Part shown: positions 18,155-26,911 of the stretch, piece by piece
How the letters are laid out: each line of letters starts with the position of its first letter
Position numbering within the stretch: position 1 is the stretch's first letter
Assembly (NCBI GenBank): GCA_963814165.1
Contig: CAWFBW010000001.1
Coordinates: 129,207 to 193,206 of the forward strand
Origin: DASRAA01 sp963814165
GTDB lineage: Bacteria > Acidobacteriota > Terriglobia > Terriglobales > Acidobacteriaceae
DNA length: 64,000 nt
Direction of reading: 5' to 3'
Program-made: the position numbers and the translations under genes
Notes under the pieces: generated by a model
What the model saw: only the letters and a program-made list of their open reading frames with translations
Told to the model about the DNA's origin: nothing
Database searches by the model: none

Positions 18155-19258
18155 ATGCGCCTGCAATTCGCACCGTTTGAAGACAACCTGATTTCAGCCG
18201 TCGAGGCGTTCAATCAGCGCATGATTGATGGCCACGCCCCCAGCGACTTTCTACTGCCCACCGAACTGGGGAGAGGTAATATCGCACCCGACGACCCGAT
18301 TCAATGGACGCGATATGTGGTTCTCGATGGCGACCAAGTGCGGGGAGGAGTGCTGGCCATGAACCAGCCTGGCTGGATCAACGGCACAGAGTTGCGCGCG
18401 TTGAACTTCCAGTCACCTTTGTCAGAAGGCATCGTGAATCCCAAGTATTCCATGGTTGGTATGCAGATGGTGAAGTTCATGCAGAAGCAAGCAGACGCGG
18501 TATTTATGGTGGGGATGGGGTCCGCGGACCGGCCATTGCCCAAGCTGCTGTCCGCTTCGGGATGGTCGGTGCAGCCGGTCCCGTTTCTGTTTCGCGTGCA
18601 TCGCCCGGGGAACTTTCTGCGCGAGTTACAGATGCTGCGAACGTCACCGATGAGACGGATGGCAGCGCAGGCTGCGCGGTTCACGGGTCTCGGCGCGGCA
18701 GGACTGACGCTGATGCAGCGGCGGAGGAGTACGGTGAAGGGCTCGATTCGTCAAGTGAGCGACTGGGGAGATTGGGCGGACGAATTATGGCAGCGTTGTC
18801 GGGAGCAATGTTCGTTCGCGGTGCAGCGCGATCGCCACACGCTGGCGAGTCTGTACCCGACCTCTGACGCGAGGACGAAAATTTTTCTCGTCGAGCGCGA
18901 TGCGAAGCCGGTGGGCTGGAGCGTCTGTTGGAATGCGGCGCTGGAGAACCATCGTCACTTCGGAAGCCTGCGTGTGGGCTCAATCCTAGATTGCATGGCA
19001 TACCCTGATGCTATGACGCTGACTGCTGTGCTCACCGATCGCGAGATGGCGCTGCAAGGGGCAGACCTGGTGCTTGTGAATCACAGCCACGCCGCGTGGG
19101 TGCACACTTTCCGTTCGGCCGGCTTCCTGGCCGGACCATCGAACTACCTGCTCGCGATTTCGAAGCGGCTGAACGAGCTGGTTCGCGGGGAGCCAAAAGG
19201 TGAAGAGCGCATGCACGTCACCCGCGGCGACGGCGACGGGCGAATCCACCTGGCGTAA
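18155..19258 (+). CDS. GNAT/FemAB-like acyltransferase
   Basis: 367 residues, cytoplasmic. The N-terminal half reads like a degenerate GNAT domain (IQWTRYVVLDGDQVRGGVLA, KYSMVGMQMVKFMQKQADAV, FMVGMGSADRPLPKLLSASG). The C-terminal half has a second one (FLVERDAKPVGWSVCWNAAL, LTAVLTDREMALQGADLVLV, AWVHTFRSAGFLAGPSNYLL). Two tandem GNAT folds are the architecture of FemAB-type amide-bond-forming transferases. The canonical acetyl-CoA loop (Q/RxxGxG/A) is not obvious, so the acyl donor may be something else, for example the acyl carrier protein encoded five genes on. ATG 18155 lies 15 bases after the preceding stop. The assignment is by fold and context, not by a strong motif. Confidence 0.6.
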   Translation: MRLQFAPFEDNLISAVEAFNQRMIDGHAPSDFLLPTELGRGNIAPDDPIQWTRYVVLDGDQVRGGVLAMNQPGWINGTELRALNFQSPLSEGIVNPKYSMVGMQMVKFMQKQADAVFMVGMGSADRPLPKLLSASGWSVQPVPFLFRVHRPGNFLRELQMLRTSPMRRMAAQAARFTGLGAAGLTLMQRRRSTVKGSIRQVSDWGDWADELWQRCREQCSFAVQRDRHTLASLYPTSDARTKIFLVERDAKPVGWSVCWNAALENHRHFGSLRVGSILDCMAYPDAMTLTAVLTDREMALQGADLVLVNHSHAAWVHTFRSAGFLAGPSNYLLAISKRLNELVRGEPKGEERMHVTRGDGDGRIHLA

Positions 19259-19300
19259 GTTCGGTGCGCGAAGTTTTTGGTACTGGTGGAGGAACGAAGA

Positions 19301-21008
19301 TTGCGCGGATTCCTATTGTCGGTGCTGGCGGTCGTAAGTACAGCGCACGTCTGGGGCCAGATGCCGGTGCCTGCGCTGCCGCAAGTGTATCTGGACACCG
19401 CATGGAACCCTCCGACTGGCGGCAAAACCTGGAAGGCGCATACGGCGGCGGAGTTGCAGCAGGCGCTGGATTCGGCGTCCCCGGGCGACATAATCGTTCT
19501 CGATGGCGGTGCCAGCTTATCTGGGAAACTTTACGGTACCTGCGAAAGTCAATCCCGGCCACAAGTGGACTTACATCGAGAGCTCCGAGTTGGCAAGCCT
19601 GCCAGCGCCCGGGAGGCGAGTGAGCCCCGACAGAGATGCCGTAAAGATGCCGAAAATTGTGGCGAACAGCGTGTCTCCTGCGATCAGCATCTCCCCAGGG
19701 GCGTCTTACTATAGGCTGGTCGGCTTGGAGATATACTCAACCTCCACGCAGGGCTGCGACACGCGCCATGTACCACCGGTGAACTGCGTTACCTATTTTC
19801 TGATTAACATGCCTGAGGCGCAGGGCAAACCGCTTCCCGACTCCATCACCGTTGACCGTTGCTACGTGCATGGCAGCGACACGCAGGATGTGCGTGCGGG
19901 GGTGGTGGCCAACGGCACCAACGTCGCCGTGATCGACAGCTACATCTCCGAAATTCACCAGAGCACCTTGGACTCGCAGGCAATCCGAGCTTATTGGACC
20001 CCGGGGCCGATCAAGGTGGTGAACAATTTTCTTTCGTCCACCACAGAAAACCTGATGTTCGGCGGCGCGGGCGGCGCGGACAATCCGTACGTTCCGTCGG
20101 ACATCGAGATTCGCAACAATTACTTCTTCAAACCGGAAAAGTGGGCCGCGCCTGGAAAAACACTGCCACCGGCGCCGCAGTGGTCGGTGAAAAACAGCCT
20201 CGAGTTCAAGAGCGCCCGGCGAGTGCTGGTCAGTGGGAACGTTTTCGAGAACAACTGGGCGGGCGAGCAGAGAGGCTTCGCCATCGTGCTCACGGTGCGC
20301 ACTTCTGACAGCGGGAATCTCGCGGTGGTCAACGACATCACCATCGAAAACAACGTGCTCAAGAACGTGGCATCAGGATTCAACACCCTGGCACATGACG
20401 ACCAGTGCAAGCTCTTGAGCGCTCCCTGGTGCAACAATCCGGGCGAAGCCAAGCGCTGGAGGATTGCCAATAACCTCATCCTGCTACGAAGTGCCACCGC
20501 GCCCGGCGGGCTACGGCCAATGGCGATTCAGTTCTTGCCTGACCTTACGGAGGTTGTATTTCAGCACAACACGGTTGTACCCGCGCCGGGAACTGAGTGT
20601 TGGGCGTCGCTCTACTTCAGTGTGGCTGCAGGCAGCAAGTGGCCTCTGGCGAAGTCGAGCACACACAACCTATGGGTCACCGACAATGTGCTCTGTCGGC
20701 CTCCTACGGGAGACTGGGCAGGCCAAGGTACCACCGGACTTCTGAGTTACATGGGTGACCCGGCCCCTCTGGAGAAACGGTTTACAGGCAATGTTGTCCC
20801 AGTTTCCAGCGCGAGCGGAGGGGCGGCACTTCCGGGCGGGAATTTGCTGACCGACGGGCCGCTCCGTTTTGCTGATCCCAGCCATGGCAATTACCAGTTA
20901 GTTGCCCCGAAGTGGACCCAGACCACCGACGGCAAGCCGGCTGGAGTGGATGCCAAAGCACTCAAGGCGGCCGCCGGTCGTGCTGGCACCGCAGTTTTCG
21001 AGTACTGA
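19301..21008 (+). CDS. Secreted right-handed beta-helix protein, copy 1 (frameshifted)
   Basis: Exported protein of the pectate-lyase-like parallel beta-helix fold. TTG 19301 is chosen because GGAGG lies eight bases upstream and gives the signal peptide MRGFLLSVLAVVSTAHVWG. The signature VYLDTAWNPPTGGKTWKAHT is followed by GDIIVLDGGA. The frame then shifts near 19514 and continues as YLGNFTVPAKVNPGHKW through the helix coils (DSITVDRCYVHGSD, GPIKVVNNFLSSTTENLMFG, PSDIEIRNNYFFKPEKW, VLVSGNVFENNWAGEQ, NDITIENNVLKNV). The span is one base over a multiple of three. It is the diverged member of a four-copy family in this window. Function could be polysaccharide lyase, epimerase or binding; no catalytic residues can be assigned. 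Confidence 0.78.
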
Positions 21009-21166
21009 TGTAATCCCATTCTGCCCCTTTCTGTTCGGAGATTGCGAGTTGTTCAGTATTACAGATCGGCCGGAAAGATAAAGCGCCCGGCCTCGCCGGG
21101 ATGGCCGTTGCAGGCCGGTCGCTGCCATGTCGAATTCGGGAAGGATGATGTAGAATCGTCTCTGCG

Positions 21167-23202
21167 ATGGTCGAGTCCTCCTTCCAGGCTGCAACCTCTC
21201 AGACATTTTTCGGGCGCGACCTTTGTGGAAAACCTATCATTCCCGGCACTGTCGAGTCGGTGTACACCTTCGGAACGCTGATTCGTCAGACCGAGGAACT
21301 GCTGCTACGCCTCTTCTCGCAGGGCCTCCTTTCGGGAACCACGCATACTTGTCTTGGCCAGGAATTATGTGCAATGTCTGTGGTGCGCGCGCTGACTGGC
21401 GCCTCTGACGTGGTCTTATCGAACCACCGGAATCACGGCCATTTCCTTACGTACAGTGGCGACTTTTTGGGCTTGATAGGCGAAATTATGGGCCGCCAGG
21501 CCGGGGTCTGCGGCGGAATCGGCGGTAGCCAACACATCGCCTTCCGGCATTTTCACAGCAACGGAGTCCAGGGTGGCATGACCGCTATCGGGACGGGGCA
21601 TGCGCTGGCGATGCAGCGACGTGGTGAAGATGGAATTGTGGCAGTGATCATCGGCGACGGAACCACCGGACAGGGATTGCTGTACGAAAGCCTCAACCTC
21701 GCGTCCGTCTGGGGATTGCCGATGCTGTTCGTAGTGGAAAACAACCACATCGCGCAGACCACGCCCACGGCGGATACGGTGGGCGGATCGCTCGAAGCCC
21801 GAGGCGCTGCCTTTGGACTGAGGACGTGGCGCTTGGACGACGCTGATGCCCGTTTCCTAGAGCAAGCCGAGTCGGTGGTCGCGGAAGTACGTTCGACCCG
21901 GACGCCCGGGTTTCTCGTGATCGACACTCAACGGCTGGGGCCGCACAGCAAGGGAGACGATCTCCGCGATTCGGCAGAGATGGAGTCAATTCGCAAGCGC
22001 GACCCTTTGGTCCGCCTTGGCTGCGAACTGGGTGATGACACGCGCAAACGAATCGACGAGGCGGTCGATGAATATTTGCGGCAGGTCCACAGCCAAGCGC
22101 TGGCCTCTCCCCCCTCAAGGCCTGCAGAGCCGACGCGTCACCACGCGCGTGTTACGCAACACGCAGCGTCGGAAGCGACTGGTGTGGCCGAAGGCGCAAT
22201 CAACATGAGAGCATCGATCAATCGCGCCCTTGACGAACTGCTTGCCGCACACCCTGAAGTTCTGCTGCTGGGTGAGGACTTGCATGACCCGTACGGCGGC
22301 GCGTTTAAAGTCACCGCCGGCCTCAGCACCCGTTACCCGGGTAGAGTCATTTCGACTCCGATCAGCGAAGCTGGCGTCATCGGTGCAGGCATTGGCTTGG
22401 CACTTGACGGATTTCGACCGGTGGTCGAGATCATGTTCGCCGATTTCGTGACTCTCGCGATGGATCAGATTTATAACCATGCGGTGAAGTTTCCGGGTAT
22501 GTTCGCCGATATGCGAGTGCCCCTGGTGGTGCGAACGCCGAGCGGCGGGCGGCGCGGTTATGGTCCCACTCATAGCCAAAGCATGGAAAACCTGATGGCG
22601 GCTGTCCCCGGCCTGACGGTGGTTTTCCCCAGCCGCCACCACGATCCGGGCTTGTTGCTTCGACGTTGTGTCATCGATTGGAATTCTCCAACATTTTTTT
22701 TGAGCATAAGCTGCTCTACGCGCGCATGGTGGAACCCTCGGGTTACCGTGAACTAGCGGCTGACCCAACGGACCTGGGCTCCGAGTGTTTCCCGGTTTTG
22801 GCACATGGCTCCGACGATCCGGATGTCACCCTGATCGCATATGGTGACGCGGTGTCCCTGGCCGAGGGTGTGATGGCCAAACTGGCCGATGAGGAAGTTG
22901 AGTGCGAGATCGTTGTCCCCGCATTGCTGGCTCCGCTGCAGCGCAAAACGCTGACGAACCATCTGGGCAAGCGGCGGCGCATCGTGGTGATCGAAGAGGC
23001 GCCAGCGGAATTAGGGTTCTCCGCCGAACTGGCGGCGGCGTTGCTCGAAGGCGGTTACCGTGGCAGCTACCGGCGCTTCGCGCCGCCTCCAGTACCCATC
23101 CCAGCCGCGCGTAGCCTGGAAGCCGCCGTGCTGCGCTCTGAAGAAGACATTTTCAATGGCGTGGTGGAGTTAATCCTGGAGGACATGGCGTCTGCGTCAT
23201 AA
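21167..23202 (+). CDS. Fused E1 alpha-beta 2-oxoacid dehydrogenase-like protein (frameshifted)
   Basis: Thiamine-diphosphate enzyme with the alpha and beta chains of a pyruvate/branched-chain-type E1 in one polypeptide. Alpha part (residues ~1-320): YTFGTLIRQTEELLLRLFSQG, HRNHGHFLTYSG, the ThDP motif IIGDGTTGQGLLYESLNLAS...VENN. Beta part (from ~345): MRASINRALDELLAAHPEVL, LLGEDLHDPYGGAFKVT, TPISEAGVIGAGIGLALDG, MFADFVTLAMDQIYNHAVKF. At 22692-22699 a run of eight T breaks the frame; nine T would give PTFFFEHKLLYARM and a 678-residue protein. The span is exactly one base short of a multiple of three. ATG 21167. It is followed after 8 bases by an E2-like gene and then an ACP gene. The substrate is unknown; a C2 unit from a ketose or a 2-oxoacid is possible. 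Confidence 0.85.
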
Positions 23203-23210
23203 AGTCCCTG

Positions 23211-24344
23211 ATGCTGGTTCCCTTACATACTCCGAGACTCAATAACAACGACGATTTCGTCCGGCTGACGCACATATTCGTCACCCCGGGTACGTTTGTA
23301 CGCTGTGGGGATCCGGTGGCTGACGTTGAAACCGACAAGGCCGGGTTCACCGTCGAGGCCGAGCAGGACGGGTACGTGCTGGGTTTCAATTCGCGCGTGG
23401 GCGAAACCATTGAGGTTGGCTCGGTGCTGGCGTGGCTCGGAGATAGTGCGGATGAACAGCTTCCCTCAGGAGCTGAGAAGGCGGCGGGAGCTCCCGCCGA
23501 GGGCGACGGCTCGTCGGCCGCTCCGACACTGAAAGCTGCTTTGCTACTGGCTCAACACGGGCTCGCGGCACGCGATGTTCCGGCTTCGGGCGAACGCTTG
23601 ACCGTCTCGGATGTCGAACAGTACGTCGCAGCGCGCGGGAAAGCGGCGAGGCATGTCCGTCCAGCGCCTGCAGCGCCTCCCCAAGTCTCGTCGCCGATGG
23701 TTGCCGAGCCCGGTAAACAGGTGCAGCTTACTCCACCTCAGCACGGCATGTTGCGCACCGTTGCCTGGCACAAATCGGAAGCGGTGCCCGCTTACCTGGA
23801 GATCTCCTACGACCCGGGCCCCTGGGCTGAGTACGCGGCCGACTTCCAGCAGCGTCACCGCTTGTTGATGAGCCCGCTACTTGCGCTCCTAGCCAGGCGC
23901 ATCGTCGACGCAGCCATCGAGCAGCCGACCCTCAATGCGACTTTGCTGGGTGAGCAGGGACATATCTATGATCACGTGAATCTCGGGTTCACGGTGCAGT
24001 CAGGCGATAACCTCATGGTCGTGGTGGTACGAGAAGCGGAAAACCTAGACGAACTGGCCTTCTCGCAGAAGCTGGGCGAGTTGCAGCGGCGTGCCATCGG
24101 CAATGCTCTGCGTCCCGACGAAACATCGGGCGCCACCGTCGGGTTTAGCAGCATGGCCCGCTGGGCGGTGAGCCGACATGTGCCGGTGCTGCTGCCGCAG
24201 ACCGCTTTCATGATTGCGCACACTGTGCCATTGAACGGATCGGCGTGCCTGGGAGCGACCTATGATCACCGCGTCCTGAACGGTGGGGGCGTGGTTCGCG
24301 CGTTGCAGACCCTATCTCGTCCGCCAGGAAACGACAAATTCTAA
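23211..24344 (+). CDS. E2-like lipoyl acyltransferase of 2-oxoacid dehydrogenase type
   Basis: 377 residues with three parts. Residues 1-80 are a lipoyl domain (FVRLTHIFVTPGTFVRCGDP with the lipoylation motif DVETDKAGF). Residues ~105-145 form a short E3-binding-like segment (KAALLLAQHGLAARDVPASG, LTVSDVEQYVA). Residues ~165-377 are the chloramphenicol-acetyltransferase-like catalytic domain (NLGFTVQSGDNLMVVVVREAE, TVGFSSMARW). The active-site motif reads TYDHRVLNGG, with Asn where many E2 enzymes have Asp (HRxxDG); Asn variants may exist among genuine E2 proteins, so this does not exclude activity. The lipoyl arm would take the acyl group from the E1 encoded just upstream and pass it to CoA or to the ACP encoded 16 bases downstream. 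Confidence 0.87.
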   Translation: MLVPLHTPRLNNNDDFVRLTHIFVTPGTFVRCGDPVADVETDKAGFTVEAEQDGYVLGFNSRVGETIEVGSVLAWLGDSADEQLPSGAEKAAGAPAEGDGSSAAPTLKAALLLAQHGLAARDVPASGERLTVSDVEQYVAARGKAARHVRPAPAAPPQVSSPMVAEPGKQVQLTPPQHGMLRTVAWHKSEAVPAYLEISYDPGPWAEYAADFQQRHRLLMSPLLALLARRIVDAAIEQPTLNATLLGEQGHIYDHVNLGFTVQSGDNLMVVVVREAENLDELAFSQKLGELQRRAIGNALRPDETSGATVGFSSMARWAVSRHVPVLLPQTAFMIAHTVPLNGSACLGATYDHRVLNGGGVVRALQTLSRPPGNDKF

Positions 24345-24360
24345 GGAGCCTACTCTCGGC

Positions 24361-24612
24361 ATGAAGGATATCCGCAAGACGATTCATAGCAAGGTCGTGG
24401 ATCTGGCCCGGCAACTGGGGCATGACGCGCGCGGGCTGCGCTATGACCAGGACATTCCGGCCTCAGGCAAGTTGGATTCGGCAGCTTTGATGGAACTCAT
24501 CATGTGGTTCGAGCATGAATTCGGCCTCGAGTTGGAACAGGATGAACTCACATTAGAAAACTTCGGCACAGTGGACCGCATAGCGGCCTATGCGGAGAAA
24601 CCGCGTTCCTGA
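24361..24612 (+). CDS. Acyl carrier protein-like protein
   Basis: 83 residues; the right size and helical pattern for an ACP. The phosphopantetheine attachment site is GKLDSAALMELIMWFEHEFG (Ser in DSA in place of the usual DSL), followed by the acidic helix region LELEQDELTLENFGTVDRIA. ATG 24361 is preceded by AAGGAG at about 24343-24348; an in-frame start further upstream would overlap the E2 gene. As the last gene of the E1-E2-ACP series it probably carries the acyl product. No dedicated phosphopantetheinyl transferase is in the window. Confidence 0.85.
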   Translation: MKDIRKTIHSKVVDLARQLGHDARGLRYDQDIPASGKLDSAALMELIMWFEHEFGLELEQDELTLENFGTVDRIAAYAEKPRS

Positions 24613-24698
24613 GATATTGGACGGCACAGAGAGGGGTTCGGAGTTGGCGTAGGCTTTGTCGGATCACTCTCTCCCCTCGCTAATATCCATACTGTAGC

Positions 24699-26456
24699 TT
24701 ACCGCGGCAGGGAGGACGAGTCGACACCGGCTAACTTACCATCGCTGGTTTCCGTCCATTTCGGCTGCAGCAGATCATAGTCGCCTTTTTGAGGATCCAC
24801 ATATCGAAAAGCCTTGGTCGTCGCTAAGTTATGTGGAGGAAAATTCTGTACCCTGTCTTCCGGGGCGACGAACATCACGTTCCCATAGTACCGTGCATTT
24901 ACGTCATATGACGACGTGCCGGGGTAGCCCATGTAGTATTGCAGACCCACCGTTCCCTTCCTGCCGTTGTCGCCGGAGGTTTGGCGGCACAGCACGTTGT
25001 CCAGAATCCAGATATTGTCAGTCAGGTGCGGTGCTGCCTTGTGGCCGGAAGCATCCCCGAAATATACAGCAAATCCACAACCGCCGTTCCAGTCTGGCGA
25101 ACCCACCATCGTATTGTGCTGAAACAACACGTCTCGCATGTATCCCAGGCTCATCGGTGTAGTGCCAGCGGTCCGGTTGAGTCCCTGCTTAAAGGCCATT
25201 CCGACGTTGCCGGACGGCTGTACAGTTTTGCCTGCGAACATGATGAGGTTATTAGAAATGTTCCAGCGTGCTTGGCTCCCAGCGTTCGTGCAGAACTCAT
25301 AGCGCGTTGTGCCGCAAACATCATCAGCGCCAAGTGTGTTGATTCCGCTCCCCACGTTCTTCAGGACGTTATTCGTAATCGTGATGTCGTTCACCACGGC
25401 TACGTCGCCGCTCTGAGAGCTTCGTACCGTGAGCACGATAGCGTATCCCTCCTGCCCCGCCCTCCAGACATTCTCGAATGTGTTGCCATCAACCAGCACC
25501 CGCTGACAACTCTTACATTCCAGCAGGTTCTTGACCACCATTGCGTAGATCGGAGGACGACTGAGCGGAACCCATTCCAACGGCTTGAAAATCCAGTTGT
25601 TGCGGATTTCGATGTCCGATGGAACATACCCGCCCCATCCCTTGCCGCCTCCGCCGAAAATGATGTTCTCACCCGCAGCCGAAAGATAGTTGTTTACGAT
25701 CTTGATGGGGCCGGGAGAGACGTTTGTACCTACCGCGTTGGAATCAAATCCACCAATGTGTACATCCCTCACATCGCTGTCGATTACAGCGAAGTTCGTT
25801 GCCATGATTTGCACCGCTGATTGCATGTCCAGCGTGTCACTACCATGTATGTAACAACGGTCGAGAGTGATAGAGTCCGGCAGGACAAACGAGCCAGAAT
25901 GCGTCGGTGGGGGCCACGAGTTACCCCACAGGAAGTACGTCATGCAGTTGGGATGGCCTGTTACCCCGCAGCCGGCCGGGTAGCTTGATGCCGATGTCAT
26001 TTCAACGCCAACGATGCGCCAGTGGTTCGCGTCTACTCCTAACTGAAAGACCGAACCAACATTCGGAGTAACCAACTTCGGCATGTTAACCGCCAATGCC
26101 GGAGAAACACGAACTCCAACCGGTAGATTCGCCAATCGTGAGGAGACAATGTAAATCCACTTATTGGACGGATTCGATTTGCCCGGAAGCTTAAAGTTTC
26201 CGATATATGTCGCTCCGGCATCCAGGACGATCACGTCACCCGGAGCGGACTTTGTCAGGGCAGCAGATAATTCAGCCGCGGTGTGGGCCCGCCAGGTAGT
26301 TCCGTCCTTCGGTTCGATCCAAGTTGTGTCGACGTGCACGCGAGGCAGTTCCGCGACTGGCTTCTGCGCCGAGGCTGGCGGGGTTAGCAACACCGCGACC
26401 AGCATTACGAATGCCCCGGAGTTCATACAAGTCGCGTAGTTTTTAAACCATCTCAT
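24699..26456 (-). CDS. Secreted right-handed beta-helix protein, copy 2 (intact)
   Basis: 585 residues from ATG 26456 (a TTG at 26474 is the outer limit). Signal peptide ...GAFVMLVAVLLTPPASA, then VHVDTTWIEPKDGTTWRAHT and GDVIVLDAGATYIGNFKLPG. A long series of beta-helix coils follows (DSITLDRCYIHGSDTLDMQS, GPIKIVNNYLSAAGENIIFG, PSDIEIRNNWIFKPLEW, VLVDGNTFENVWRAGQEG, NDITITNNVLKNVGSG). It is the only unbroken member of the family here and a useful reference for copies 3 and 4. It shares near-identical DNA with them over most of its length, but the signal peptide and C-terminus differ. Extracellular or outer-membrane-associated; lyase, epimerase and adhesin roles are all open. Confidence 0.82.
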   Translation of the reverse strand: MRWFKNYATCMNSGAFVMLVAVLLTPPASAQKPVAELPRVHVDTTWIEPKDGTTWRAHTAAELSAALTKSAPGDVIVLDAGATYIGNFKLPGKSNPSNKWIYIVSSRLANLPVGVRVSPALAVNMPKLVTPNVGSVFQLGVDANHWRIVGVEMTSASSYPAGCGVTGHPNCMTYFLWGNSWPPPTHSGSFVLPDSITLDRCYIHGSDTLDMQSAVQIMATNFAVIDSDVRDVHIGGFDSNAVGTNVSPGPIKIVNNYLSAAGENIIFGGGGKGWGGYVPSDIEIRNNWIFKPLEWVPLSRPPIYAMVVKNLLECKSCQRVLVDGNTFENVWRAGQEGYAIVLTVRSSQSGDVAVVNDITITNNVLKNVGSGINTLGADDVCGTTRYEFCTNAGSQARWNISNNLIMFAGKTVQPSGNVGMAFKQGLNRTAGTTPMSLGYMRDVLFQHNTMVGSPDWNGGCGFAVYFGDASGHKAAPHLTDNIWILDNVLCRQTSGDNGRKGTVGLQYYMGYPGTSSYDVNARYYGNVMFVAPEDRVQNFPPHNLATTKAFRYVDPQKGDYDLLQPKWTETSDGKLAGVDSSSLPR

Positions 26457-26474
26457 CTGAGTCTTCAGGAACAA

Positions 26475-26911
26475 TTTGGGTCCCCGGCAAAAGTGATTTT
26501 CGATGACTCGACTCTAACCTAACTCTTCATGTGGCATCGGCGACCAAGCCTGCCAAGCCCCTTCAGTATATACGACTTTCGTAGCACTACCGGCCATTTT
26601 CGCCGCGATATTGGCAGTGATGGTCGGGGTGGCCTTCCTTACGGCCAAGCGCGTCGGTCACGGCTCGAACCACCAGCTGGATACCGATTTCTCCTAGGCA
26701 CACAACGAAACCTACACCGAGAGCAAGCTTCACAAAGCCTGGACATGGGAGACGTTACCCCAGGAACCGAGGTGTCTCACATGATGGGTAGAGGATGTAG
26801 ATCGTTTCCGAATTTGACACTGGCGATCTGTCCGAACGGATTCGACTAACCGACCCGCCAGTTGCGGACGTGAATCATGCGCAGAGCCAACTATTCTGCT
26901 GTGCGGTTGTG
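26475..26911. other. 437-bp gap, no supported gene
   Basis: Between two leftward genes, so it should hold the promoter of the beta-helix gene. On the plus strand one frame (about 26520-26697) reads a single hydrophobic stretch, FVALPAIFAAILAVMVGVAF, but it has no start codon and stops after about 60 codons. It may be a fragment or chance. Confidence 0.3.

Noticed and set aside
19500..19530. Programmed frameshifting in the beta-helix genes
   Set aside because: The break points differ between copies 1, 3 and 4, copy 2 is unbroken, and no slippery heptamer is shared; errors or decay are simpler.
26520..26697. Single hydrophobic helix open frame in the gap before beta-helix copy 2
   Set aside because: No start codon and no longer homology; kept only as a remark in the gap entry.
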